A stretch of 41,317 nucleotides of DNA from Palleniella muris (GTDB lineage Bacteria; Bacteroidota; Bacteroidia; Bacteroidales; Bacteroidaceae). The position numbers were made by a program, and so were the translations under genes. Shown here one piece after another: positions 18,095-26,932 of this stretch (positions are counted from its first letter, which is position 1; the number at the start of each line of letters is the position of its first letter). The stretch covers positions 1-41,317 of the forward strand of contig NZ_SRZC01000029.1 of NCBI RefSeq assembly GCF_004792655.1, given 5' to 3'. A model generated the notes under the pieces. The model had not been told where the DNA came from and did no database searches. It worked only from the letters and a program-made list of their open reading frames with translations.

Positions 18095-18150
18095 CAACAC
18101 CTCGGCAATTCTGAGCAAGCTCCAACTGCTCTCGGTTTGTACAACTTTGT
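18095..18150 (+). repeat. Dispersed twin-box repeat, partial copy 2
   Basis: Read on the plus strand it contains CACCTCGGCAATT, GAGCAAGCTC, ACTGCTCTCGGTTTGTA and AACTTTGTAA. These follow the order of the full 77-bp copies, but the first box is missing. It lies in the divergent pyrD-nuclease gap (18045-18304), about 155 bp before the nuclease. The rest of that gap shows no gene. Confidence 0.75.
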
Positions 18151-18304
18151 AACAAAATTACTAAAATAATCCTAATCTTCCAAAGAAAATGGCAGAAAAC
18201 TGACAATAATGTACATTATTCAGCGTTTAGCATTTAACTGTCGGTGCATGATTGCAGTCCGTACAGTCACTATATATAATAATGTGTAAGAAAACCATCA
18301 TACG

Positions 18305-19024
18305 ATGCATATATTAACAATTCTTGTTGCTATCTTGGCGATTCTTTTGCCGAAGCCTTTGTCAAAAGGTTCTGAAATGATTGTCAGGCATAAAGCATAC
18401 ACACTGAGTTACAACAAATCGCGCAACACTCCGAATTGGGTGGCGTGGACTTTGACGGCGAACCATACCGATGGTCCTGTGCCAAGGGCAAGCAAATTTC
18501 TTGCCGACCCGCTGATTCCTCGTGCCTACCGCGTGGAATATTATGACTACAAGGAGTCAGGTTATGACCGTGGCCACATGTGTCCTGCTGCCGACAACAA
18601 GTGGAACGCGCAGGCAATGAAGGAATGCTTCTACATGTCAAACATGTGTCCGCAGGATCCGGCACTCAACTCCGGCTCATGGGCAAGTCTAGAGAAAGCC
18701 TGCCGCCAGTGGGCGAAGACGGAGGGAAAGATCTACATTGTCTGTGGTCCGGTGTACAAGAACCGCAAGCATGAGCGCATTGGTGTGAGCCATGTCGTGG
18801 AAGTTCCGGATGGTTTCTTCAAGGCTGTGCTGTCTTTGCGTAAGGGGCATGAGAAGGCAATCGCGTTCTATTATGCGAACAATTCTAAGAAACAGCCTTA
18901 CCGCCATGCGTGCACAGCTGTCGACAACATAGAGGCTCTTACAGGTCTTGACCTCTTTGCAGACCTTGATGACAAACTGGAAGCAAGACTGGAGAGGCGC
19001 TGTAACATCAATGATTGGAAATAA
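18305..19024 (+). CDS. Secreted DNA/RNA non-specific endonuclease
   Basis: NUC1-type, His-Me finger nuclease of 239 residues. An N-terminal hydrophobic segment (about residues 2-17, LTILVAILAILLP) indicates export to the periplasm or outside. The catalytic DRGH motif is at 88-91 (YDRGHMCPAADNKWN), with His91 as general base. NMCPQDPALNSGSW supplies the metal-binding Asn region, and IYIVCGPVY is a conserved strand. It is followed 76 bp later by a uridine phosphorylase-like gene. Degrading external nucleic acid and salvaging nucleosides would fit together, but that link is an inference. Confidence 0.92.
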   Translation: MHILTILVAILAILLPKPLSKGSEMIVRHKAYTLSYNKSRNTPNWVAWTLTANHTDGPVPRASKFLADPLIPRAYRVEYYDYKESGYDRGHMCPAADNKWNAQAMKECFYMSNMCPQDPALNSGSWASLEKACRQWAKTEGKIYIVCGPVYKNRKHERIGVSHVVEVPDGFFKAVLSLRKGHEKAIAFYYANNSKKQPYRHACTAVDNIEALTGLDLFADLDDKLEARLERRCNINDWK

Positions 19025-19100
19025 CTAACGGGCGGAAGCCACGCTGTAGGGGTGTGGCTCGTGACAAACAATATACAGAACAATTAAAAAAGACATTACT

Positions 19101-19970
19101 ATGAAACACTTTCCTCCTTCAGAACTGCCGATAAATGCTGACGGCAGTGCTTTTCATCTTCATCTGAAACCTGAGAATCTTGCCGACAAAGTCATCTTGG
19201 TTGGCGACCCGGGGCGTGTGGAAACGGTTGCTGCACACTTTGACTCCGTAGAGGCAGAGGTGGCAAGCCGTGAGTTCCGCACTATCACCGGCACATACAA
19301 AGGCAAGCGGATTACGGCGCAGTCCACAGGTATCGGTTGTGACAACATTGACATTGTTGTGACTGAGCTTGACGCTTTGGCGAACATAGATTTCACGACA
19401 CGCATGGAGAATGAGAAATTCCGGCAACTCACCCTTGTGCGTATCGGTACTTGTGGCGGCTTGCAGCCTGAGACACCTATCGGCACTTTTGTCGCTTCAT
19501 CAAAAAGCATCGGCTTTGACGGACTGCTCAATTACTATGCAGGGCGTGACGAAGTCTGCGACCTTGAACTTGAAGAGGCGTTTGTGAAGCACATGGATTG
19601 GTGTGCAAAGAAGGGTGCTCCATACGTTGCCACTGCTTGTCCTGAACTCATAGAGCAGATAGCCGGCGAGGATATGGTGCGCGGCATCACCATCGCCTGT
19701 GGCGGTTTCTATGGTCCGCAAGGGCGTCAGATACGTCTTGGCATACAGGATCCGAACCAGAATGAGAAGGTCGAGTCTTTCCGTTATGGTGACTTGAAGG
19801 TCTGCAACTTTGAAATGGAGTCATCGGCGCTTGCCGGTTTGGCTTCTCTCTTCGGTCATCGTGCCATGACATGCTGCATGGTTATTGCCAACCGCTATGC
19901 CAAAGAGATGAATACTCAGTACAAGAACAAGATTGATGACCTCATCCGCCTTGTGCTTGACAGGATTTGA
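19101..19970 (+). CDS. Uridine phosphorylase-like nucleoside phosphorylase
   Basis: Cleaves nucleosides with phosphate to base and ribose-1-phosphate. It has 289 residues of the PNP/UDP family. Motifs are VILVGDPGRVETVA (phosphate site), RIGTCGGLQPETPIG, and FEMESSALAGLASLFG, the ribose-binding Met-Glu-Ser region. Uridine is the most likely substrate by family resemblance. A more divergent nucleoside specificity is possible because it is longer than E. coli Udp (253 aa). It is rightward after the nuclease and ends at a strong bidirectional terminator. Confidence 0.88.
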   Translation: MKHFPPSELPINADGSAFHLHLKPENLADKVILVGDPGRVETVAAHFDSVEAEVASREFRTITGTYKGKRITAQSTGIGCDNIDIVVTELDALANIDFTTRMENEKFRQLTLVRIGTCGGLQPETPIGTFVASSKSIGFDGLLNYYAGRDEVCDLELEEAFVKHMDWCAKKGAPYVATACPELIEQIAGEDMVRGITIACGGFYGPQGRQIRLGIQDPNQNEKVESFRYGDLKVCNFEMESSALAGLASLFGHRAMTCCMVIANRYAKEMNTQYKNKIDDLIRLVLDRI

Positions 19971-20025
19971 AAAACATCAAAGTCAGAAGAACAAACAAGT
20001 TCAGACAAATATAATACAAAAGAAT

Positions 20026-20082
20026 CTGCCACCGTTTCTTGTTTCATGTGTAGTGGGATAAGAAACGGTGGCAGACTTTTTT
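20026..20082. terminator. Bidirectional terminator
   Basis: TCTGCCACCGTTTCTT (20026-20041) and AAGAAACGGTGGCAGA (20061-20076) are a perfect 16-bp stem with a 19-nt loop, followed by CTTTTTTG. It separates the convergent phosphorylase and agmatinase genes. Confidence 0.92.
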
Positions 20083-20091
20083 GTTTGGTTT

Positions 20092-21015
20092 TTATTGCTT
20101 TATGCTCAGCAGGAATTCCCTCAGCACTTTGCAGGCTACGGCAGTTGATATGCCTGAGGTGTCAATATTCGGTGCAAGCTCGTTGATGTCCGCGCCGACA
20201 ATGTTGCAGTTTGAGCATATTTCGTAGATAGCTTTGCGAAGCTCATCGAATGTCACGCCGCCCGCTTCCGGTGTTCCTGTGCCCGGGAATACTGACGAGT
20301 CAAGCACATCAAGGTCAATGGTAAAATAGACCGGTGTGCCTTTCGGCAATGCCAGTCCTTTGCTTTTGCCATTGCCCTCGCTATCATCGCCATGGACAAG
20401 GTTGGCAATGTCTTTGAGAGAGAACGGATGAATGTCAGTGTGTCCGGCATGTGCAAACTGCCATTCAGCACGCTCTCCGGAGCGTATGCCAAACTGATGA
20501 ATCCTGCCGTCGCCAATGATGTCGTGGCAGCGGCGTAGGACACAGGCATGGGACAACTGCACTCCGAGATAATCATTGCGCAGGTCGGCATGCGCATCAA
20601 AGTGTATGATGTGCACGTCAGGATAACGCTTTGCCACCTCACGGAAAGCTCCGAGCGTCACAAGATGCTCTCCGCCAAGCATCAATGGTATCTTGCCGTC
20701 GTCAAGAATCTCTGCAGTATGCCGGGAAATAGCGTCAAGAGCCATCTCTGCCGAACCCATCGGAAGTTCCAAATCACCGGAGTCAAAGACAGCAATACCG
20801 TCATATTCCCCTTTGTCATTAAGGTCAACAAGGTCGCGATCGAGATAAGGAGAGTAGGTTTCTATGCCATAACTCTCATGCCTCATTGCCGCTGAACCGA
20901 ATCGTGCGCCGGGTCTGTAACTCGTTGTGCTGTCGAAAGGCGCTCCGAAGAGCACCACTTTCGCATCCTCGTATTCGGCATCGCAGCCGATAAATGTCTC
21001 TATGTTGTGTTTCAT
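20092..21015 (-). CDS. speB: Agmatinase/ureohydrolase family protein
   Basis: Binuclear manganese hydrolase that releases urea from agmatine to give putrescine. It has 307 residues. Ureohydrolase ligands are visible in LMLGGEHLVTLGAF, HIIHFDAHADLRNDY and YFTIDLDVLDSSVFPGTGTPE. It lies 47 bp after the nucleoside kinase gene on the same strand and ends at the shared terminator. Agmatine is the likely substrate from overall resemblance, but other guanidino substrates (formimidoylglutamate, guanidinobutyrate) cannot be excluded. No arginine decarboxylase gene is in the window. Confidence 0.88.
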   Translation of the reverse strand: MKHNIETFIGCDAEYEDAKVVLFGAPFDSTTSYRPGARFGSAAMRHESYGIETYSPYLDRDLVDLNDKGEYDGIAVFDSGDLELPMGSAEMALDAISRHTAEILDDGKIPLMLGGEHLVTLGAFREVAKRYPDVHIIHFDAHADLRNDYLGVQLSHACVLRRCHDIIGDGRIHQFGIRSGERAEWQFAHAGHTDIHPFSLKDIANLVHGDDSEGNGKSKGLALPKGTPVYFTIDLDVLDSSVFPGTGTPEAGGVTFDELRKAIYEICSNCNIVGADINELAPNIDTSGISTAVACKVLREFLLSIKQ

Positions 21016-21062
21016 GTATTATTCTGTTTTTATACAAGTGTTTATGCGGAAACGTGCAAGTA

Positions 21063-22760
21063 TCAGTATTTGAATGATGAGCCGCCGACAAATTCACGCA
21101 TGATTGATGTCGGAGGAATCTCCTTGTCTGACACCGGAGTGAAATAATGGATGAATTTCAGCAGTCTGTGCGCCTCGGCATACTCCGGACAGTTCTTCGG
21201 AACGGAGCGCAGGATAGGTTCGGCGTGGTTGCGAAGTATGGCGAACTCAATGCTCAATGCTGAGTTGAACATCACATCGGCATTCTCCTGGTAAGGGAAA
21301 ATCCACTTCTCTTCCGCAGCACATACATTAGGCCACTGCTTTATTGTCTCACGAGCAGAGAATGCTCCTTTGTTGTAATCGCGGATGATGCGCCTCAACA
21401 GGCGGTTGTCACGTGTCGGAATCCAGTTGTGGTCGTCAAGAGAAACATTGGTAAGTGCGGAAGTATATATTTTGTATTTGTTGCCCTCCGGAATGTTCTC
21501 TGTCAGCCGTGGGTTCAGTGCGTGTATGCCCTCGATGATAAGGATATGCTTGTCCTTTATGCGCAGTTTCTTTCCGTTCCATTCACGCATACCGGTAGTG
21601 AAGTTATATTCCGGCACTTCCACATCCTTTCCTTCAAGAAGCTGCACAAGATGCTCACCAAGGAGTTTGTGGTCGACAGCCTCGAAATTGTCAAAGTCAT
21701 ACTGCCCGTTAGGCAGAAGCGGAGTGTCCACACGGTTGACAAAGTAGTCGTCCGTAGAGAAAGATATTGGTCGCAGTCCGCAAGCAAGGAGCTGTATGGA
21801 CAGACGCTTGCAGAACGTTGTCTTTCCCGAGCTTGACGGACCTGTGATAAGCACAACCTTCAGGTCCTGCTCCCTGTACCTCTGTTCTATCTCCTCTGCA
21901 ATCTTTACAATCTTTTTCTCCTGCAACGCCTCCGAAACCTGTATCAGTTCCGGTGCCCTTCCGTTTTGGCAAGCCTTGTTGACGTCACCGGCATTGGACA
22001 GGCGCATGATGACATTCCACTTCACCTGCTCCTTGTAGACATCGAAAGTCATAGGCTGCGGTATCATCTCCGCCAGCTGTTCCGGATTGTTCTTGTCAGG
22101 AACGCGCAGCAGCATGCCCTCGCCGTACTGTTCAAGTCCGAAGACCTTCAGATAGCCTGCCGACGGAACCAATGCCCCATAGTAATAGTCCACTGTGTCG
22201 CCAAGAGTGTAATAGTCGGTGTACACCTTCTCCGAAGTCTCCAAAAGCCTCACCTTGTCGGTGAATCCACGCTCCTTGAATATGCGGATAGCCTCTTCCG
22301 TAGGAGCTTCGTTGCGTCGGAACGGCATGTCAAGGCTTATTATTTCCTGCATCCTTTGGCGCACTCTCTCAACCTCCTCGACAGTAAGTCCGCGCTTGTT
22401 CTCAGGGCTTTTTGCGGTGATGTTCTTGAAATTCCTGACGAAATTGCAGTAATAGCCTCGTGAGATAGGATGCTCGATGAACAGTTTGCAGCCCGGGAAC
22501 ACGTCCTGTGCCGCTTTGTAGAGCACGAAGCACAGTGAGCGGATGTAGGCACGCATGCCACTGGGGTTGCATACATCCACAAATTCCACGTCACGGTTCT
22601 GCCACAACCTGAACTTCAGTCCTTGCGATGTGTTGTTGACTTTGGCTGAGACCACAGGATGCTTGAAGTCAAGCCCGAACTCCGGGAATATATCCAGAAG
22701 GGAGCTGCCTTCGGTGAAACTCTTTGTCTGATTGTTGTTCGTACAGCGTATTTGCAACAT
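21063..22760 (-). CDS. Nucleoside (uridine-type) kinase with TGS-like N-terminal region
   Basis: The C-terminal half is a phosphoribulokinase/uridine kinase P-loop domain with Walker A GPSSSGKT at 307-314 and ISFSTDDYFVNR, the acceptor-binding loop. The N-terminal 60 residues resemble a TGS domain (NQTKSFTEGSSLLDIFP), and residues about 70-240 resemble the second additional domain of threonyl-tRNA synthetase. The 565-residue architecture is widespread in Bacteroidetes and Firmicutes. The role is presumably phosphorylation of uridine or cytidine in salvage; the tRNA synthetase-like part has no assigned role that I can see from sequence. It has a promoter box on the minus strand at 22791. Confidence 0.85.
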   Translation of the reverse strand: MLQIRCTNNNQTKSFTEGSSLLDIFPEFGLDFKHPVVSAKVNNTSQGLKFRLWQNRDVEFVDVCNPSGMRAYIRSLCFVLYKAAQDVFPGCKLFIEHPISRGYYCNFVRNFKNITAKSPENKRGLTVEEVERVRQRMQEIISLDMPFRRNEAPTEEAIRIFKERGFTDKVRLLETSEKVYTDYYTLGDTVDYYYGALVPSAGYLKVFGLEQYGEGMLLRVPDKNNPEQLAEMIPQPMTFDVYKEQVKWNVIMRLSNAGDVNKACQNGRAPELIQVSEALQEKKIVKIAEEIEQRYREQDLKVVLITGPSSSGKTTFCKRLSIQLLACGLRPISFSTDDYFVNRVDTPLLPNGQYDFDNFEAVDHKLLGEHLVQLLEGKDVEVPEYNFTTGMREWNGKKLRIKDKHILIIEGIHALNPRLTENIPEGNKYKIYTSALTNVSLDDHNWIPTRDNRLLRRIIRDYNKGAFSARETIKQWPNVCAAEEKWIFPYQENADVMFNSALSIEFAILRNHAEPILRSVPKNCPEYAEAHRLLKFIHYFTPVSDKEIPPTSIMREFVGGSSFKY

Positions 22761-22790
22761 TTTCTTTCTGTGGGTTAAGTAATATTTTAT

Positions 22791-22830
22791 GCAAAGTTAC
22801 AAATAATTCCGAAATATTTTGTAATTTTGC
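22791..22830. promoter_or_regulatory. Divergent -7 boxes for nucleoside kinase and YfhO genes
   Basis: The minus strand has TAACTTTGC at 22791-22799, for the leftward kinase. The plus strand has TAATTTTGC at 22822-22830, 28 bp before the rightward YfhO start. Both match TAnnTTTG. Confidence 0.65.
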
Positions 22831-22858
22831 AACAAAATTGTATTAATATAGTAGAAAA

Positions 22859-25354
22859 ATGACACAGTTATTCAAGCGGCATCTGCCGGACATCCTTGTA
22901 GTGCTGGCGTTTGTCGTCATAGCGTTTGCATATTTTTTTCCTGCCGACACAGAAGGCAGGATACTCTATCGCCACGACTCCTCCGCAGGACGCGGTGCAG
23001 GAATGGAGGTTTCAAACTATCGTGAGAAGACCGGGGAGGTGTCCCGTTGGACAAACTCCGTGTTCTCAGGAATGCCTACTTATCAGTCTGCACCTTCCTA
23101 TGACAGTCAGAAGCCGCTGAATGCCGTTACCGACGCGTTCCACCTTTGGCTTCCGGAGAATGTCTGGTACTTGTTCGCCTACCTCTTCGGGTTCTATATC
23201 ATGCTCCGCGCCTTTGACTTCAAATGGTACCTTGCGGCACTGGGCTCGGTGATATGGGCGTTCTCAAGCTATTTCCTGATTATCATTGCAGCGGGTCATA
23301 TATGGAAAGTGATGGCGTTGGCTTACCTCCCTCCGATGATTGGCGGTGTGGCATTGTCCTACAAGGGCAAGTACCTGGTGGGCTTCCTTGTCACCGCTGT
23401 CTTCGCAGCCATGGAGGTTTTGGCAAACCATGTGCAGATGACTTATTACTATTGCTTCATCATCTTCTTCATGGTCATAGCCTATCTTGTCGAGGCCATA
23501 AAGGAAAAACAACTGCTGCGCTTTGCAAAAGCGTCGGCGACATGTGTCTGTGCGGCTCTTGTGGGCATACTGATGAACGCGTCAAACCTCTACCACACAT
23601 GGGAATACCAGAACGAGTCCATGCGCGGAAAGAGCGAGCTTGTGAAGGAAAACTCTGCAAATCAGACATCTTCGGGTCTTGACCGCGACTATATAACGCA
23701 ATGGAGCTACGGAATAAGTGAGACATGGACGCTGCTTGTGCCTAACACAAAGGGAGGCTCTTCCATGGACGCGATAGCTTCCAATGAGACAGCCATGGCT
23801 CATGCCAATAACGATTATGTCGGCATCTACCAGCAGATGGGACAGTATTGGGGCGAGCAGCCGGGCACGTCCGGTCCTGTTTATGTTGGCGCATTCGTTG
23901 TTATGCTCTTCGTTCTCGGTCTGATGGTCGTAAAGGGTCCCATGAAATGGGCACTCCTTGCTGCCACAGTGCTCTCCATACTGCTCTCTTGGGGCAAGAA
24001 CTTCATGCCGTTGACGGATTTCTTCATTGACTATGTCCCGATGTATGCCAAGTTCCGCACGGTGGCATCGATACTCGTCATTGCAGAGTTCACCATACCT
24101 CTTCTTGCCATTATGGCACTGGCGAAGGTCATCGAGGCTCCGAAACCTGAGAAGGGCAAGGACAAAATGCTGAAAAAGATAGGCATAAGTTTCGTGCTGA
24201 CAGCAGGCATCTGCGTGCTTTTCGCCCTTATGCCGACACTCTTTTTCACGGACTTCGTTTCACAGAACGAGCTGAGAATGCTTGGGCAGATACCTCAGGA
24301 ACAGCTCAATCCGTTGCTTTCCAACCTGCGCGAGATGCGTCAGGCTGTGTTCGCAGCCGACTGTTGGCGTTCATTCTGGGTCATTGCAGCCGGTGCAGCA
24401 TTGCTTGTGGCCATGCGCATGCGCAAACTGAAGCCTGTCTATGCCGTCACGGCAATGGCTCTCCTTTGCCTCTTCGACATGTGGCAGGTGGACAAACGCT
24501 ATCTGAATGATGCCATGTTCGTCAATGCGGAACAGCGCACGGCTCCGCAGCCTATGACACAGACTGACATGGAGATACTGAAAGACAAGTCGTTGGACTA
24601 CCGTGTGCTGAACCTTGCGTCAAACACGTTCAACGAGAACGAGACAAGCTACTACCATAAGTCTGTCGGCGGATACCATGCAGCAAAGCTGCGTCGCTAT
24701 CAGGAGCTTATCGAGAAGTATATCTCTCCTGAGATGCAGAAGACAATGTCTGCCATTGTAGAGGCTCAGGGTGACATGTCCATGTTCGGCAAGGATGTCT
24801 GTCCTGTGCTCAACATGCTGAACACAAAGTATTTCATCCTTCCTCTCCAGGGGGGTGAGACTATGCCTGTGCAGAATCCTAATGCCTTTGGCAACGCATG
24901 GTACGTGGATAATGTGCTCTTCGTCAATAACGCCAACGAGGAACTTGACGGTATGGCAAAGATTGATTTGAGCAGGCAAGCCGTTGCCGACAAGAAGTTT
25001 GAGGCACAGCTTTCTCAGTCGGTGCAGCAGGATTCCATGGCTGTCGTGACAATGACAAAGTACGCTCCGAACCATTTGGAGTATGAGGCAGAGTCGTCAA
25101 AGGGCGGTGTGATAGTCTTCTCCGAGATATATTATCCGGGCTGGACATGTACAGTCGATGGCCGGGAAGTGGAGCTTGGCAGAGTGAACTATGTGCTCCG
25201 CGCCGTGAATGTCAAGGCAGGAAAGCACAAGATTGTATTGGATTTCCACCCGCAGACCGTCAAGACAACGGAGACTGTGGCATACACAGCCTTCGGAATC
25301 CTTGTCCTCTGTCTTTTGGTAATAATAGCACTTTATTTCAAGCGACGCAAATGA
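22859..25354 (+). CDS. YfhO-family multi-pass membrane protein
   Basis: Integral inner-membrane protein of 831 residues. Many hydrophobic helices are seen, including residues about 10-28, 100-170, 195-215, 340-400, 430-460 and 800-825, with a long soluble stretch at about 570-790. The family resembles GT-C glycosyltransferases and in Firmicutes has been linked to glycosylation of lipoteichoic acid. Bacteroidetes have no such polymer, so the acceptor here is unknown. ATG 22859 follows an AT-rich leader with a -7 box. The stop overlaps the start of the following 46-residue gene (ATGA). Confidence 0.85.
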   Translation: MTQLFKRHLPDILVVLAFVVIAFAYFFPADTEGRILYRHDSSAGRGAGMEVSNYREKTGEVSRWTNSVFSGMPTYQSAPSYDSQKPLNAVTDAFHLWLPENVWYLFAYLFGFYIMLRAFDFKWYLAALGSVIWAFSSYFLIIIAAGHIWKVMALAYLPPMIGGVALSYKGKYLVGFLVTAVFAAMEVLANHVQMTYYYCFIIFFMVIAYLVEAIKEKQLLRFAKASATCVCAALVGILMNASNLYHTWEYQNESMRGKSELVKENSANQTSSGLDRDYITQWSYGISETWTLLVPNTKGGSSMDAIASNETAMAHANNDYVGIYQQMGQYWGEQPGTSGPVYVGAFVVMLFVLGLMVVKGPMKWALLAATVLSILLSWGKNFMPLTDFFIDYVPMYAKFRTVASILVIAEFTIPLLAIMALAKVIEAPKPEKGKDKMLKKIGISFVLTAGICVLFALMPTLFFTDFVSQNELRMLGQIPQEQLNPLLSNLREMRQAVFAADCWRSFWVIAAGAALLVAMRMRKLKPVYAVTAMALLCLFDMWQVDKRYLNDAMFVNAEQRTAPQPMTQTDMEILKDKSLDYRVLNLASNTFNENETSYYHKSVGGYHAAKLRRYQELIEKYISPEMQKTMSAIVEAQGDMSMFGKDVCPVLNMLNTKYFILPLQGGETMPVQNPNAFGNAWYVDNVLFVNNANEELDGMAKIDLSRQAVADKKFEAQLSQSVQQDSMAVVTMTKYAPNHLEYEAESSKGGVIVFSEIYYPGWTCTVDGREVELGRVNYVLRAVNVKAGKHKIVLDFHPQTVKTTETVAYTAFGILVLCLLVIIALYFKRRK

Positions 25355-25491
25355 ACTTTGAACGACTGAATGAAGAATACCGCCGTGAGGAGCTGCTCCG
25401 CAACATAGAGCATGCTTTGCAGAAACTCTCCCTGAGCGAACTTGAGGCGATAAGCTATGACCTTCTGACAAAAGGGTATATGGACAATTAA
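25351..25491 (+). CDS. Small coupled protein downstream of YfhO (46 aa)
   Basis: ATG 25351 overlaps the YfhO stop by 4 bp, a classic sign of translational coupling. The 46 residues are strongly charged and predicted helical (MNFERLNEEYRREELLRNIE, then LQKLSLSELEAISYDLL). There is no signal peptide or membrane segment. I do not recognise a family. It may be a small partner of the YfhO protein or an adaptor. Confidence 0.7.
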   Translation: MNFERLNEEYRREELLRNIEHALQKLSLSELEAISYDLLTKGYMDN

Positions 25492-25559
25492 TGAAAGATG
25501 TAAGATGACAAATTGTTGATATTAAGTTTGTTACCTTATATTTAGCACATCGATAAACA

Positions 25560-25647
25560 AAAGGTTACCTTTTGCCATGCAAAGTGTTACCTTTCATGTG
25601 GTGAAAGGTAACCTTTTACAAGGTAAACCGTTACCTTTTGCAGAACG
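25560..25647. repeat. 22-bp palindromic array C (4 units)
   Basis: Units start at 25560, 25582, 25604 and 25626, exactly 22 bp apart. The cores are AAAGGTTACCTTT, AAGTGTTACCTTT, AAAGGTAACCTTT and AACCGTTACCTTT. It lies about 100 bp upstream of purU. A weak -7-like TAAGTTTA lies at about 25716, between array and gene. Confidence 0.92.
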
Positions 25648-25746
25648 GAGTGACAGCCTGTGTTTTTCAGGTCTGTCTGTTGGAAATAAAAAGTAGTGTG
25701 ATTAATGAAATCAAGATATAAGTTTAACGGCAAAAAGGAGTGACAA

Positions 25747-26610
25747 ATGCAACAGACAGCTATTCTATTACTGCACTGCCCTGACAAGCTGGGCATCATT
25801 ACAGAGATAACAAAGTTCATCACCGACAACAATGGCAACATCGTCTACCTTGACCAATATGTTGACAAAATTGACGGACGGTTCTTCATGCGTGTGGAGT
25901 GGGAGCTTGAGAAGTTTGCCATCCCTGCGGAAAAACTGTCGGAATACATCGAGACGCTCTATGGACAACGCTACAACATGCAATTCCAGATATATTTCAA
26001 TTACGAGAAACCGCGCATGGCTTTGTTCGTAAGCAAGATGTCGCACTGCCTTTATGACCTCCTTGCACGTTACAAGGCCGGGGAACTTGACGTTGAGATT
26101 CCGTGCATTGTCTCCAACCATGAGGATCTCAGGTATGTCGCCGAGCAGTTTGACATCCCGTATTATGTTTGGTCAATCAAGAAAGACTGGTCCAACAAGC
26201 AGGAGGTTGAGCGTGAGGAAATGGAACTGATGAGGGAAAAGGGCATAACGTTTATCGTCCTTGCACGCTACATGCAGATTATCTCAGAAGAGATGATACA
26301 GCAGTATCCTAACCGTATCATCAACATCCACCATTCGTTCCTGCCGGCATTTGTAGGTGCAAAGCCTTATCATCAGGCATATCAGCGAGGCGTGAAGATT
26401 ATCGGTGCGACAAGCCATTATGTCACTTCGGAGCTTGACGCAGGACCTATCATCGAGCAGGATGTCGTGCGCATCACCCATAAGGACACTCCCGAGACCC
26501 TTGTCCTGAAGGGCAAGGACCTTGAGAAGATAGTCCTCTCGCGTGCCGTCAAGAAGCATATCGAGCGCAAAATCCTCACTTGCCATAACAAAACGATAAT
26601 TTTCAGTTGA
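25747..26610 (+). CDS. purU: Formyltetrahydrofolate deformylase
   Basis: Hydrolyses 10-formyl-THF to THF and formate, which balances one-carbon pools and can supply formate for purine synthesis. It has 287 residues. An N-terminal ACT domain (residues about 1-80, LLHCPDKLGIITEITKFI) precedes the formyltransferase domain. The catalytic Asn193 and His195 lie in IINIHHSFLPAFVG, and the conserved Asp is in TSELDAGPIIEQDV. A good ribosome site (AAAGGAGTGACAA) supports ATG 25747. It is monocistronic: a repeat array lies upstream and a terminator downstream. Confidence 0.96.
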   Translation: MQQTAILLLHCPDKLGIITEITKFITDNNGNIVYLDQYVDKIDGRFFMRVEWELEKFAIPAEKLSEYIETLYGQRYNMQFQIYFNYEKPRMALFVSKMSHCLYDLLARYKAGELDVEIPCIVSNHEDLRYVAEQFDIPYYVWSIKKDWSNKQEVEREEMELMREKGITFIVLARYMQIISEEMIQQYPNRIINIHHSFLPAFVGAKPYHQAYQRGVKIIGATSHYVTSELDAGPIIEQDVVRITHKDTPETLVLKGKDLEKIVLSRAVKKHIERKILTCHNKTIIFS

Positions 26611-26658
26611 CGAGCCAATGGTTATTGCCATATAAGGCACTGAGCAATAAATAACTTT

Positions 26659-26718
26659 CCGTATTGTGCAATTCTTCATGAAAATGTTCTGCAAGAATTG
26701 CGCATTACGGATTTTTTT
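26659..26718 (+). terminator. Terminator of purU
   Basis: CCGTATTGTGCAATTCTT (26659-26676) pairs with AAGAATTGCGCATTACGG (26693-26710) with two imperfect positions, followed by ATTTTTTT. Confidence 0.85.
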
Positions 26719-26775
26719 CTTCCATTAAACGCATACATACCTTATGTTTTTCCATATTGCAATATCGAAAATGGT

Positions 26776-26836
26776 AAAAGTTTTCGTCTGAAAAGAAAGA
26801 AAATTAGAAAAGTTTTCGTTTGAAAAGAAAACTTTT
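26776..26836. repeat. Operator-like repeats upstream of ATPase 1
   Basis: AAAAGTTTTCGTCTGAAAAG (26776) and AAAAGTTTTCGTTTGAAAAG (26808) are near-identical direct repeats spaced by 32 bp. The second continues to GAAAACTTTT, giving a 10-bp inverted repeat (AAAAGTTTTC/GAAAACTTTT, 26808-26836). It ends 2 bp before the first -7 box of the ATPase promoter. Confidence 0.8.
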
Positions 26837-26838
26837 AC

Positions 26839-26915
26839 TATCTTTGCAGAAAATAAACTCCACCTCTGCAATTAAGAGCAAACTCTTACTGCATTCGGTT
26901 TGAATTGTCTTTGCA
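26839..26915 (+). repeat. Dispersed twin -7-box repeat, copy 3, promoter of ATPase 1
   Basis: 77 bp begin with TATCTTTGCA (26839-26848), contain CCACCTCTGCAATTAAGAGC and CTTACTGCATTCGGTTTGAA, and end with TGTCTTTGCA (26906-26915). The second box is 17 bp before the ATPase ATG. Confidence 0.85.
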
Positions 26916-26932
26916 CAAAAATATAGTAAGCT

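Noticed and set aside
26776..26836. AAAAGTTTTC hairpin as terminator of purU
   Set aside because: A better terminator lies at 26659-26718, and this dyad directly abuts the ATPase promoter.
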